Assembly (NCBI GenBank): GCA_014529385.2
Contig: CM043956.1
Location: 93,221,721 to 93,285,720 of the forward strand
Length of the DNA stretch: 64,000 bases
Reading direction: 5' to 3'
Origin: Adiantum capillus-veneris
Lineage: Eukaryota > Streptophyta > Polypodiopsida > Polypodiales > Pteridaceae
The first letter of the stretch is position 1, and every line of letters starts with the position of its first letter. Shown piece after piece: positions 27,201-37,000 of the stretch. The notes beneath the pieces were generated by a model. That model worked only from the letters and a program-made list of their open reading frames with translations. It was not told the DNA's origin and ran no database searches. Position numbers and translations under genes: made by a program.

Positions 27201-29579
27201 CCCTATTTGAAAGTAACCTGAGTAACCATCGCACACAGTGTACTTCTCATGACCAGCTACCTCATTTAGTATCTCATCCTGGAATGGGAGGGGAAAGTGA
27301 TCTCTCTTTGTTGCCTCATTGAGGGGACGGTAATCCACACACACCCTCCACTTGTCGTTCTTCTTAGGAGTGACAACAACAGGAGAGACCCACTCCGAAT
27401 TCTCCACTGGATAAATGAACCCTGCTGCTAGAAGCTTTCTTACCTCCTTGAGTAAAGCCTGCTCCTTGATGACTCCTAGCCTTCGTAGCTTCTGAGCCTT
27501 AGGTGTGGCCTCTGGCTTCAACTCAATTTTGTGTTGAACAGCATCTACTCCACGCACATCGGTGTAGTCTTTAGCAAAAAGCCTAGGAAACTTCCTTAGC
27601 ACACATTTGAACTCCTCTCTTTCATCCTTTGTAAGTGTTGTTGATAGCATACCTTCCAGCATCCCTTCATCTTGATCACCTTCGTTCTCTTGAGGACCTA
27701 CCTCCTCCAAGCCTTGACAAGAGGTCTCTTGGTTGCTTGGCTTAAACCTTACCCCCATGACTTCGATGGAAGACTCCTCTTCAGTAATGCTGCCGCTACT
27801 TTCTTCTTCTGAAGTGCTATCGGTCCAACCTTCTTCCGTCTCATTTTGAGATGATTCTTCATGGAGATCCTCTTGGCGTTGCTCCTTCATGTCAAAGACA
27901 ACCTTCTTGTGATTGTCATTCCTGCAAATTAGCTTTCCACTCTCCCAATCCTGCAAAGCTCGCATTTTCATTAGCCATGGTCTTCCTAGGATAAATGGGT
28001 AACCATTTCCCTTGGTAGACATGACATAGAAATCCACTGCCTTCTTAATGCCAAAGGCCTCCACAAAAACATTTTTACAAATGCCTACGCACCTAGCCTT
28101 GCTATTGTTTGCCATCTTGACCCTAATTTCAGGTGTCTCATGGATGTGCATGCCTAGTTTTTGCATGAGTCCCTCTGTCATGATGCAAATTTGTGCACCC
28201 CCATCCACTAGACCTTTCCTAACCAATCTCCCTTTGATGTAACAGTCTAGCACCGGTGTAATGTCCTTATTCATTTCAGCTTGTGCAATTTTTACAACAG
28301 GCACACTCTCTTTTACCTTTCTCCTAGTGCTAACTGCCCTTGTTAAATCCCTCCTAACTTGTGGACATAATGCAAGAAATTGAGGCCATGAAATATCAAG
28401 ACCCTTACCTCTCATGTCTTCCAACAAGTTGTACGGAGCCATACCATGTCCAAGAGGGAAGTCTTGGAGGTTGATACGACGTCGAGTCCTCTTGGTTTCC
28501 TTGGTTCCCTTTGCCTTCTTGCCTTGTCCATGGTCACTCTGTGATGTGACTCCTTCTTTCTCTTTACCTTTTCCTCGGCCACGCTTAATTCCATTGGCTT
28601 CCATGTCAACCTCATTTGAATTTGTCACCTCTACCACATGCACATTTGGATATGGCAAAGGTGGAACTCCTTCTACCCCTTGTGGAGGTGGTCTTGGTCC
28701 ATTTGGCCTTTGTAGAAGCCTTGGTTGTTGACCAGTTCCTTCACCTGCATTCATCACTGGGTAATTCAAGTTAGGCCTCCCTGGCTCCCCACGGGGCCAA
28801 GGACAATTATACATCCCATGTCCAGACTCTCCGCAATTCCAACATTGCAAGACTCTCCTAGGTCGTGGATCTCGCTCTTCAGACTTCTTTGCTTGTCCCT
28901 TTGGACCTACAGCTTGTGCAAGGTGAATTGACAGGCTGCTTAAAGATTCGTTTAACTTCTCAATTACTTCCGCCGTTACCTCAGGAAGCTCCCTCGATGT
29001 TGATGCTTGTGACTTACCTTTGGGTCTAAGACCTTCTATTGGAACCTCTCCCCTTAAGCACTTGAGTTTCCTATACTTCTCAGCAGCCCTAGTTTCAGCT
29101 GCATCAAAAGTAGCAGGTGCACCCGCCTCAACTTTTACCTTAAGGTCAGGAAAGAGTCCGGCTATGAACCTCTCCTTCTTTAAAAATTCTGCACCATCAC
29201 TAGGGTTAGTAACATTTCGTATCCATAGAGCCCAAAGACGTAGAAACTCTTGCTTGTACAAGTAGTAGTCATCTAAGTCTTTTTGCATATGAGAAACAAT
29301 GTCTTGCCATAGTTTTTGAGTGTTTTGTGGATCAAAGAAGTATCTCTTAAAACGATTCAAAACTTTTGTGTAATTCCCCTTAACTTCCTCAGGCAAAGAG
29401 TCAAACCAAGTACTAGCATCTTTCCTAAGGACCACCTCAAACATTTCTACACGTTCTTGATCGGTTACTATCCTCTTGATACGGCAAGACATCTTGAAAT
29501 TTGCTAAAAATAATTCTGCATCCTCTCCAGGCTCTCCAAAGAAAAGAGGATATCCAGACATTTGGCGTTGGCTCTCCAT
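24300..29579 (-). CDS. Tat-like Ty3/Gypsy gag-pol polyprotein, left copy, intact
   Basis: A single 1759-residue frame. Gag is about residues 1-240, with the knuckle CWNCGESGHGMYNC at 246-259. The protease has VDGGAQ at 458-463, where D[ST]G is usual. RT has FIDD at 846-849. A first RNase H (about 985-1100) lacks the expected acidic residues (VSSNAG, TAEN). A second RNase H (about 1133-1262) has D1140, E1181, D1205 and D1255. Integrase has H1353/H1360 with C1391/C1394, then D1422, D1482 and E1518 (D,D35E spacing). Two RNase H domains are typical of the plant Tat lineage. Gag and pol share one frame with no shift. The first ATG (29579) follows ORF B2 by 49 nt. The intact frame suggests recent insertion. 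Confidence 0.95.
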   Translation of the reverse strand: MESQRQMSGYPLFFGEPGEDAELFLANFKMSCRIKRIVTDQERVEMFEVVLRKDASTWFDSLPEEVKGNYTKVLNRFKRYFFDPQNTQKLWQDIVSHMQKDLDDYYLYKQEFLRLWALWIRNVTNPSDGAEFLKKERFIAGLFPDLKVKVEAGAPATFDAAETRAAEKYRKLKCLRGEVPIEGLRPKGKSQASTSRELPEVTAEVIEKLNESLSSLSIHLAQAVGPKGQAKKSEERDPRPRRVLQCWNCGESGHGMYNCPWPRGEPGRPNLNYPVMNAGEGTGQQPRLLQRPNGPRPPPQGVEGVPPLPYPNVHVVEVTNSNEVDMEANGIKRGRGKGKEKEGVTSQSDHGQGKKAKGTKETKRTRRRINLQDFPLGHGMAPYNLLEDMRGKGLDISWPQFLALCPQVRRDLTRAVSTRRKVKESVPVVKIAQAEMNKDITPVLDCYIKGRLVRKGLVDGGAQICIMTEGLMQKLGMHIHETPEIRVKMANNSKARCVGICKNVFVEAFGIKKAVDFYVMSTKGNGYPFILGRPWLMKMRALQDWESGKLICRNDNHKKVVFDMKEQRQEDLHEESSQNETEEGWTDSTSEEESSGSITEEESSIEVMGVRFKPSNQETSCQGLEEVGPQENEGDQDEGMLEGMLSTTLTKDEREEFKCVLRKFPRLFAKDYTDVRGVDAVQHKIELKPEATPKAQKLRRLGVIKEQALLKEVRKLLAAGFIYPVENSEWVSPVVVTPKKNDKWRVCVDYRPLNEATKRDHFPLPFQDEILNEVAGHEKYTVCDGYSGYFQIGIALEDQLKTTFITPWGCYAFRVMPFGMTNAPATFQRFMNMVFQAFFGKSIRVFIDDFCIYSSKSLHLQRVEEGLKKLYDMGGQLNPDKCHIGEDEVILLGHKVSYKGIEVDPSKAKALIELPSPKSLKEVISFIQKVKYMSRFIHLASELLHPLQKLTQQVEFAWSDELEEYFCKIKVILSELPTLMPPCWEYTFFVSSNAGKETIGAVLLQQDPHSTRMRPIYFASRVMNALERDYTEAELMMLSLMFAVRKFRSYLLPKPFVILTAENLFPWVSSQMNLSTRISKWIMELQEFQYSFKVEDSVRAQLAGILTYRVHEKEIKVPEVKTLPLPPPKSIPNAFTLFFDGAFRRATGKEGGGLVLLNPSGEVVMKEKFNLPSSASNNEAEYDTLLHGLKMCIGQGIQRLMVKGDALLIVKHILGIWACKNESLRTKVHAIRRLFNQFEEVQLYHIPRKQNEDADLLAQQAVACVKKEVQVIMVAAAVKQPRYQGLESLAPIIGYILEGEFPPDFTKAQKRRLMKKASVYLFLEGSLYQRGKDQVCRRVPTIKEIPAILKGLHEEACGGHFAQELTVKKILFSGYVWPSLHVDVQHWCKSCHTCQINGNRRLVHGPRQIVLANGPFEKWGIDAMGPLPRTKNGKLYILVAVDYMTRWVEAQSVAKVNEKTVSKFVYTHICCRFGTPLEIVSDNGPGFRKGLLTEVCEELHILHRHSTPYYPQSNGLVEKANGVIAGIIRKMVQNKTKLWDDFLDGALWAYRTTYREATEFTPFHLVYGQEALQPIELNIPTMRLHGKGAQDDQEAWMDRLLTLVELEWKREAAYECYKRKATQAKETHDKKLKDKGIKEGELVLRYDNRLDNRFDAKFETRWQGPYIVKKAFNSSYYQLMDFNGKEHSRKVNGYRLKPYLSRLLPKDLPKICPKAAVLCKYCYMKHECNSSQNSEGPNNEDLVKDSKALSLEKMLYDGT

Positions 29580-29628
29580 TATTATGAAAGATTACAATAC
29601 GAGTTACAATAAGGGATACAATAGAGAT

Positions 29629-30087
29629 CTAGAACCACTCGCCTGCAAATGAAGAAGTGAGAAAATACCACTCTAGGTTTTCTTCTTCAGCTATCCAAGC
29701 TTCAATAAGGTCTCGATTTGTTTGATCAAAACAAAAGGGTAGACTATTGATGAGCTCTAAGAAGGGTTGAAATTCTTCAAAGCTAAGGCGATAAACAGAA
29801 ATCTCTAGAACTTCATTTTCTGGATCCAAAAGAGCAACCACGTCCCAAGTGATGAATTGCACTTGCTCTACAATTCCCAATGCACAAGCGGTTTGTATAA
29901 AAACTAGATCTTCATGCTCGTCGAAGGCCGTGAGAAAGTAGCAATTGACTAGGAGCTCCTTTCCTTCGAGTTCCACACAGTCGGAGTGAGGCAACCTTCT
30001 CACAATTTCATAAAGAACATCCTCATCAAGTCCAATCAAGTTTGCAAGATTTAAAGACTCCACTTGTGCTACAAAATTCCTGGACAA
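29629..30087 (-). CDS. Accessory ORF B2 of Tat-like element (152 aa), left copy
   Basis: Not recognised. It is acidic, with the blocks IVRRLPH, DLVFIQTACALGIVEQVQF and FLELINSLPFCFDQTNRDL. It is clearly related to the neighbouring 184-codon ORF B1 (VRRLPH, CALRLVNRVKF, LRLINSLPFAFNKGDREL). It lies 49 nt before gag-pol on the same strand and is identical in the right unit. It could be a separate product or a 3' exon: the upstream TTTTTGTCCAG resembles a splice acceptor. The leucine-rich start slightly resembles an F-box, but I would not assign one. Confidence 0.6.
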   Translation of the reverse strand: MSRNFVAQVESLNLANLIGLDEDVLYEIVRRLPHSDCVELEGKELLVNCYFLTAFDEHEDLVFIQTACALGIVEQVQFITWDVVALLDPENEVLEISVYRLSFEEFQPFLELINSLPFCFDQTNRDLIEAWIAEEENLEWYFLTSSFAGEWF

Positions 30088-30133
30088 AAACTCCTTAGGA
30101 TTATGGTTAAATCATTCAAAAGCATAAAGAGAT

Positions 30134-30688
30134 TTACAATGTCTCTATGAACAAAGTGTCATAGAAAGTAGAGAAGGATGAGAATTTATACAAATTTGCA
30201 ATCTTCTCTATGCTCTCTTTATTAAGACAAGCTCTGAATAGCTCCCTATCTCCTTTGTTGAAAGCGAAAGGAAGACTATTAATAAGACGCAAATGAGGGA
30301 AAAATTCACCAAATGTGAGTCTATGAAGCATGAACTCTGGCCGCAAGTTTCCTGAAGAGTCTTCCTCAATGGTGAAATGCACTCGCCAAACGCCAAATTT
30401 CACTCTATTTACCAATCTTAGGGCACACACTAGTTGGATGAATGCACGGTCTTCCTTAGTGCCCAACAACAAGAGGAAAATGGAATCAACGCGTAGGACC
30501 TTCCGTCTTAACTTCACCACCCTCTTGTTATGAGGGAGACGCCTTACTACTTGCTCCTGCAACTCAATTGGTAATAGAGCTGGATCTCTAAGGATTGAAC
30601 TTTCACTGCACACACATTCCCAGTTAGAACAAATGATCGTTTTTTTGTTTCTTGTAACAACTTGGACAAAGAAAAAACAAACATACAC
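30134..30688 (-). CDS. Accessory ORF B1 of Tat-like element (184 aa), left copy
   Basis: Not recognised. It is basic, with LLPIELQEQVVRRLPHNKR near residue 40, then CALRLVNRVKFGVWRV and INSLPFAFNKGDRELFRACL. It is a paralogue of ORF B2. The first 30 residues differ in character. A CAG acceptor-like site (GTGTGTGCAG) falls just before the homologous part, so the true N-terminus may come from splicing. The right copy differs by one residue (P to L near residue 36). Confidence 0.6.
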   Translation of the reverse strand: MYVCFFFVQVVTRNKKTIICSNWECVCSESSILRDPALLPIELQEQVVRRLPHNKRVVKLRRKVLRVDSIFLLLLGTKEDRAFIQLVCALRLVNRVKFGVWRVHFTIEEDSSGNLRPEFMLHRLTFGEFFPHLRLINSLPFAFNKGDRELFRACLNKESIEKIANLYKFSSFSTFYDTLFIETL

Positions 30689-30714
30689 ACTACTTTGCCG
30701 GGCTGCACTTCATT

Positions 30715-30933
30715 TTAAAATAAAATGAACACATGTACATCAAAAGAAGTGTGGTAGTTGATGAGAGGTAGAATGACAGGGTTTGGTGATGCAAGAATTT
30801 CTCCTGCTCTTTGGGCACCAAACATGAACACCATTCGTTGTTGAAAATGGATCTTTCTACTAATTGCAACGTTTATTCTAATGTGTGGAGTAAAATGAAA
30901 GGGAAAAACCTCTATTCCTGGGACATTATCCAT
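30715..30933 (-). CDS. Accessory ORF A2 of Tat-like element (72 aa), left copy
   Basis: Not recognised. Its last 46 residues align without gaps to those of ORF A1, and I count 23 identities (shared words include PLI and the ends DVHVFILF/DVYIFVLF). It begins MDNVPGIEVFPFHF. It is 26 nt upstream of B1 and identical in the right unit. Confidence 0.5.
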   Translation of the reverse strand: MDNVPGIEVFPFHFTPHIRINVAISRKIHFQQRMVFMFGAQRAGEILASPNPVILPLINYHTSFDVHVFILF

Positions 30934-30954
30934 GGCCTATGCATGTCCTAATGC

Positions 30955-31167
30955 TTAAAACAAAACAAAAATATAGACGTCCAAACTAAGGTCGTACCTA
31001 ATGAGAGGCAAAATAAAAGGATTTACTGAAGCGTTTATCTCGGCCAACCTAAGAGGACCTAAAATTCTACGAATGACACGTTGAAATTGCAACTTAGTAC
31101 TAACAATTATGTGTACCTTTTGCCTTGCAATGGGAATGAAGGGATCATACAAATCTTCGTGATTCAT
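30955..31167 (-). CDS. Accessory ORF A1 of Tat-like element (70 aa), left copy
   Basis: Not recognised. It is the first ORF after the LTR (leader of about 74 nt) and a paralogue of A2. It contains RRILGPLRLAEINASVNPF. An AG|GTACGA donor-like site sits in the codon run for LPLIRYD. A2 lacks it, so A1 may be an alternative 5' exon. Confidence 0.5.
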   Translation of the reverse strand: MNHEDLYDPFIPIARQKVHIIVSTKLQFQRVIRRILGPLRLAEINASVNPFILPLIRYDLSLDVYIFVLF

Positions 31168-31221
31168 GCAAACTACTTGACTATGCTAAAGGTTGATTCT
31201 ACACAAAAATACACAAGCCCT

Positions 31222-31241
31222 CCTCAGTGGGGGCACCAATT
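31222..31241 (-). other. Candidate primer binding site, left Tat-like unit
   Basis: On the minus strand the LTR end is followed by AATTGGTGCCCCCACTGAGG. The TGG start suits a primer site, but I could not match it to a particular tRNA. Confidence 0.5.
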
Positions 31242-31532
31242 TGAGGCGGTCCGGGGCGGGCAACAAGAAGAGTGGCCTCTAGACACCCTTCAAGGCTCCC
31301 GTGCTGCTCAATGGGGCTGGGGCACAACACAACACAAACCAAAACAACAAACCCACCGCCAAATCCCAACTACACAAGGGGCACCACCTAGTTTAAGAGC
31401 GAACTGGGACGCAAAAGAGGAGAATCGTTAGAGCAACCCACAAACAAGCAAGGAATTTACACTAACCCTAACACCAATGGAATACTCTCACACACTAAAA
31501 CACGAGAGAGAGAGAGAGAGAGAGATAGTGAG

Positions 31533-31624
<92 letters not shown>

Positions 31625-34029
31625 TGCTCGGGCTGCTTTGAAACGTATCGGCGATGATCAAGCAAACACAACTATATATGTAAGAAAGAGAGAGAAAGGG
31701 GGAGGGGGTGCTTGTTGCATTAATACCTTCTTACAAATCTGTCATGACAAATCAAAGTGAGATTAGTACTTGTTCAACATAGCTTGCGTAAATTTCACCA
31801 CAACACATCACAAGAAAAGCCACCCCAATCACTGTCTTAAGGCCAGGGAGTCCTCTCCACCCTGTCGCCCTCTTACAGTATGTGGGATTTATGGCTAGAT
31901 TGATGACAACACCAGAGACAAGCTATCAAGAACTTAACAAAAAAAAAAAACACCAAGACACTTACGCATCATTGTTGTCCATTACTTCACGTTGGAAGGG
32001 AGACAAAGTATCCAAGCTTAGTCCAAATCCACCCTCCTTGATTCAGCGAATGTTGGGCTTACACTAGTAGGAGAAATGATAGATTTCCTACTCTCAATTG
32101 AATGATCACTCTCTCTCTTACAATGGCATAGATTTCCCTTGCTAATCCCCTATTACAACACATGCACATGCATAAGACAATGAGCTTCCACTCAAGAGCT
32201 CCTTCTAGAGAGGTTGAGCTTGGCTTCTCAAGCTATAGCATAGTGCTCTTGCTTATGGCTCCCCCCTTTTATGCTAGCTACACCCTCCTTTTATAGCAAT
32301 TTTGAAGGCTAGGGTTACTCCTCTAACCATGGTTGGGTTAGATTTTCAGCAATTTATCTAATTTCTTTTGCTTGGAATTATCAAGAAGTTGGTGGGGAAA
32401 GAGAGAGGAGAGAAATGGAGGTGATAGGACTTTTCATAGTGGGTTAGTGTTAGTAGAGTTAGTATTAATTTACAAATGGAATTGGATATTTACAATGGGA
32501 GTATCCATGTAGGATACAAATAAGGAAGAAAAACTCTTAAGAGGTAAGAAAAGGTGGATTTCTTACAAGGTTGATGCTCCAAGTGTCTTGAGTAGGGCCA
32601 ATTTTGACGCTTGTTGTCGATCCACTAGCTTTGACGGTACATTTTTTCTCCACTCTTGACCTTCCTTGAGAGACAAGGTAATTGAAGCTGAGTAATCAAC
32701 CACCATGATGCTGTCTTTTAAGAGAAGGGGCTGAATTTTGTGGTTTTTTGATAGATATGGGTAATTTGGAGGAGGAAAAATGAGACTAGGTGGTCAATTT
32801 TGGAATGGAATTGTGTGTGGGAGGTATGAGTTCACCATGGTTTCTCTTATTCTTCAAGGTTGAGGAGAAGGTGAGTAGTGTGCAGAGAGGAGTGGTGAGA
32901 GAGATGGGGATGATGAGTGGAGAAGTGTGTGTGAAAGAGGAAAATGATAAAGTGGAAGAGAGAGTGTGGCTGCATAGCATGGGAAAACTGGGGTCCACTA
33001 AACAAATCATAGCTCACAGCTGGTAGCTCCAAAAATCATGAAAAAATTTGGGATGATTATTCAGAGCGTGGGATACATTTTCTCTTTTGACCACCGCTCC
33101 AAATTTGGAGTGGAGATAGGTGCCAAAATTCTCACCAAAAAGCCTGTTTTTTATGCCTGCAAAAGTCTTTTAGTGGCCCCCTCCTTTGTTGAATTTGTAC
33201 AATGCATCCAAGAGTGAGCCCCTCCTTTGTCATATTATAATACAAAGCATTCAAGTTGCCCTTGACCCATGCATGGAGGAGGATTATTGGTGAAATAAGA
33301 AATATATACATGGTGGGACTAGTGTATGGACTATTCATGGACTTTAGCTCAATGAGCACATGGTGTTAGAATAATGAGTAAAAATAATAATAAAAATATG
33401 GAGGAGTTATGGATATGGGAAGATATTGGAATCATATGATATGGTCCCTCCTTGAATTATTTTGGGTGAAAGAGGAAAAGGTATGCAAGTAAATAATATA
33501 ATAAAAGTAACCAATGAGTAGAAATCAATTTTTTGTTTTCACGAGGGTGAGGGTGAAAATGTGGGAGTGATTTGTGTAAAGGAAAAGTATGAGGTTAGAG
33601 TATGTACATATTGGCAAAAAAAAAATAAAAAATAATAATAAATATATATATATATAATTATGGTGTAAGAGGATGAAAGAAGGTGTACATAGGTTTAATA
33701 AAACACACACCTAAGTAGAAATATTTAAATAAAATACCAAAATAATTATAAAAAATCCCTATATTTAGGCCATATATACAATGAAATATTTACACACAAA
33801 GAGGCCATAATATACTTTTTTTTTAATTTATTTTTATTTTTTTATTTTTGGCTCACCTAGCCCAGTGACTAGCTAGCTGAGGGTTTTTAAGAAGATATGG
33901 GAAAAGTCCCGTGACTCACGCACACCTATGTACAGTGAAATGGTAGGGATAGCCATAGTGTTTGGGTGATTTTGGTAGGGTGAGGTAACTCACTGTGGCA
34001 ATTACAAAGAGCCGAAAAAACGACTATCA
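31242..34029 (-). repeat. Tat-like LTR B (middle, shared)
   Basis: 2788 bp. It serves as 5' LTR of the left unit and 3' LTR of the right unit. TATA (GCTATAAAAGG, minus strand) is at 32287-32297 and the GA/GATA microsatellite at about 31504-31622. Confidence 0.93.
32287..32297 (-). promoter_or_regulatory. TATA box in Tat-like LTR B
   Basis: GCTATAAAAGG on the minus strand. As the promoter-side LTR of the left unit, it would drive the left gag-pol. Confidence 0.6.
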
Positions 34030-34056
34030 TTAGCCCTCCCCTGGATGATGGTATAT

Positions 34057-37000
34057 TCATGTACCATCATAGAGCATCTTTTCCAAAGAGAGTGCTTTAG
34101 AGTCCTTGACGAGATCTTCATTGTTTGGCCCCTCAGAATTTTGGCTGGAGTTACACTCATGCTTCATGTAACAATACTTACATAAGACAGCGGCCTTTGG
34201 ACAGATCTTTGGTAGATCCTTTGGTAGAAGGTGACTCAAATAGGGCTTCAAGCGATACCCGTTTACTTTCCTGGAGTGCTCTTTACCATTAAAGTCCATA
34301 AGCTGATAGTAACTTGAATTGAAAGCCTTCTTGACTATGTAAGGCCCTTGCCATCTTGTTTCAAACTTGGCATCAAAACGATTGTCAAGTCGATTGTCAT
34401 ACCTTAGCACAAGCTCTCCTTCCTTGATGCCTTTGTCCTTCAGTTTCTTGTCGTGCGTTTCTTTCGCTTGTGTGGCTTTCCTCTTGTAGCACTCATATGC
34501 TGCTTCTCTTTTCCACTCAAGCTCCACTAACGTAAGAAGTCGATCCATCCATGCCTCTTGATCATCTTGTGCTCCTTTGCCATGAAGTCGCATTGTTGGA
34601 ATGTTGAGCTCGATAGGCTGCAAAGCCTCTTGACCATAGACCAAGTGAAATGGTGTGAACTCCGTGGCTTCCCTATATGTGGTTCGATATGCCCACAAGG
34701 CACCATCCAAGAAGTCATCCCATAATTTTGTCTTGTTTTGCACCATCTTTCTAATGATTCCTGCAATGACACCATTAGCCTTCTCCACCAAACCATTTGA
34801 CTGTGGGTAGTATGGTGTGCTATGACGATGTAGAATGTGAAGCTCTTCACAAACTTCTGTGAGCAATCCTTTTCTAAACCCTGGACCATTATCAGAAACA
34901 ATCTCCAAAGGTGTGCCAAATCTACAACAAATGTGAGTGTAGACGAATTTGCTCACTGTCTTCTCATTTACCTTTGCCACACTTTGTGCTTCCACCCACC
35001 TAGTCATATAGTCTACAGCCACTAGAATGTAGAGTTTACCATTTTTTGTCCTAGGCAGAGGACCCATAGCATCAATGCCCCACTTTTCAAAGGGTCCATT
35101 TGCAAGCACTATTTGCCTCGGGCCATGCACCAACCTTCTATTTCCATTTATCTGACAAGTGTGACAGCTTTTACACCAATGTTGAACATCCACATGCAAA
35201 CTTGGCCAAACATACCCCGAAAACAAAATCTTCTTCACAGTTAATTCTTGGGCAAAATGACCACCACATGCCTCTTCATGCAAACCTTTTAGAATGGCTG
35301 GAATTTCCTTGATAGTTGGTACTCGTCTGCACACTTGATCCTTCCCTCTTTGATAGAGGGAGCCTTCTAGGAAGAGATATACGCTTGCCTTCTTCATGAG
35401 TCTCCTCTTCTGAGCTTTTGTGAAGTCTGGTGGAAACTCACCCTCCAAAATGTAGCCAATGATGGGAGCCAATGACTCCAATCCCTGGTACCTCGGTTGC
35501 TTCACAGCAGCCGCCACCATGATGACCTGCACTTCTTTCTTTACACATGCAACGGCTTGTTGTGCAAGTAAATCAGCATCTTCATTCTGTTTCCTAGGAA
35601 TATGATATAGTTGCACTTCTTCAAATTGATTAAACAATCTACGAATGGCATGAACTTTTGTCCGTAAGCTCTCATTCTTGCATGCCCAAATGCCTAAAAT
35701 GTGTTTGACAATGAGAAGAGCATCTCCCTTTACCATGAGGCGTTGTATCCCTTGGCCAATGCACATCTTCAAACCATGAAGTAGAGTGTCATATTCTGCT
35801 TCATTGTTGCTAGCTGAACTTGGTAGATTGAACTTCTCTTTCATGACCACCTCTCCACTTGGGTTGAGCAACACTAGCCCTCCCCCTTCTTTTCCTGTGG
35901 CTCGACGAAAAGCTCCATCAAAGAACAAAGTAAAAGCATTAGGAATACTTTTTGGTGGTGGCAATGGTAGGGTCTTTACTTCAGGCACCTTAATCTCCTT
36001 TTCGTGCACCCTATAAGTGAGAATCCCTGCCAATTGTGCACGCACACTATCTTCTACCTTGAAAGAGTATTGAAACTCTTGCAACTCCATAATCCACTTT
36101 GAGATCCTAGTACTAAGATTCATTTGAGATGACACCCAAGGGAACAAATTTTCTGCAGTGAGAATTACAAAAGGTTTTGGTAGCAGGTAGGATCTAAACT
36201 TTCTCACCGCAAACATGAGAGAAAGCATCATGAGTTCTGCTTCTGTGTAGTCTCTCTCCAAAGCATTCATGACCCTACTAGCAAAGTAGATGGGTCGCAT
36301 CCTTGTACTGTGGGGATCTTGTTGTAGCAACACAGCACCAATTGTTTCTTTCCCAGCATTAGAGCTAACAAAGAATGTGTACTCCCAACAAGGAGGCATG
36401 AGTGTTGGTAGCTCTGACAAAATGACTTTAATTTTACAAAAGTACTCTTCAAGCTCATCAGACCATGCAAATTCTACTTGTTGTGTCAACTTTTGCAAAG
36501 GGTGAAGTAACTCCGAGGCTAAGTGAATGAAGCGTGACATATACTTCACCTTTTGAATGAATGAGATGACCTCCTTAAGACTCTTGGGTGATGGTAGCTC
36601 AATAAGAGCCTTTGCCTTCGAAGGATCCACTTCAATGCCTTTGTAAGAAACTTTATGACCAAGCAAGATTACTTCATCCTCACCTATATGGCACTTGTCG
36701 GGGTTGAGTTGACCTCCCATGTCGTAGAGCTTCTTTAAACCTTCTTCTACCCTTTGTAGATGCAATGATTTTGAGCTATAAATACAGAAATCATCAATGA
36801 ACACCCTAATTGACTTTCCAAAGAATGCTTGAAACACCATATTCATGAAACGTTGGAATGTTGCAGGAGCATTTGTCATACCAAATGGCATGACTCTAAA
36901 AGCATAACAACCCCAAGGAGTGATAAAGGTTGTTTTCAATTGATCCTCCAGTGCAATCCCTATTTGAAAGTAACCTGAGTAACCATCGCACACAGTGTAC

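Noticed and set aside
29629-30087. F-box assignment for ORFs B1/B2
   Set aside because: Only a short LPxEL...RLP resemblance; the rest does not follow the F-box pattern.
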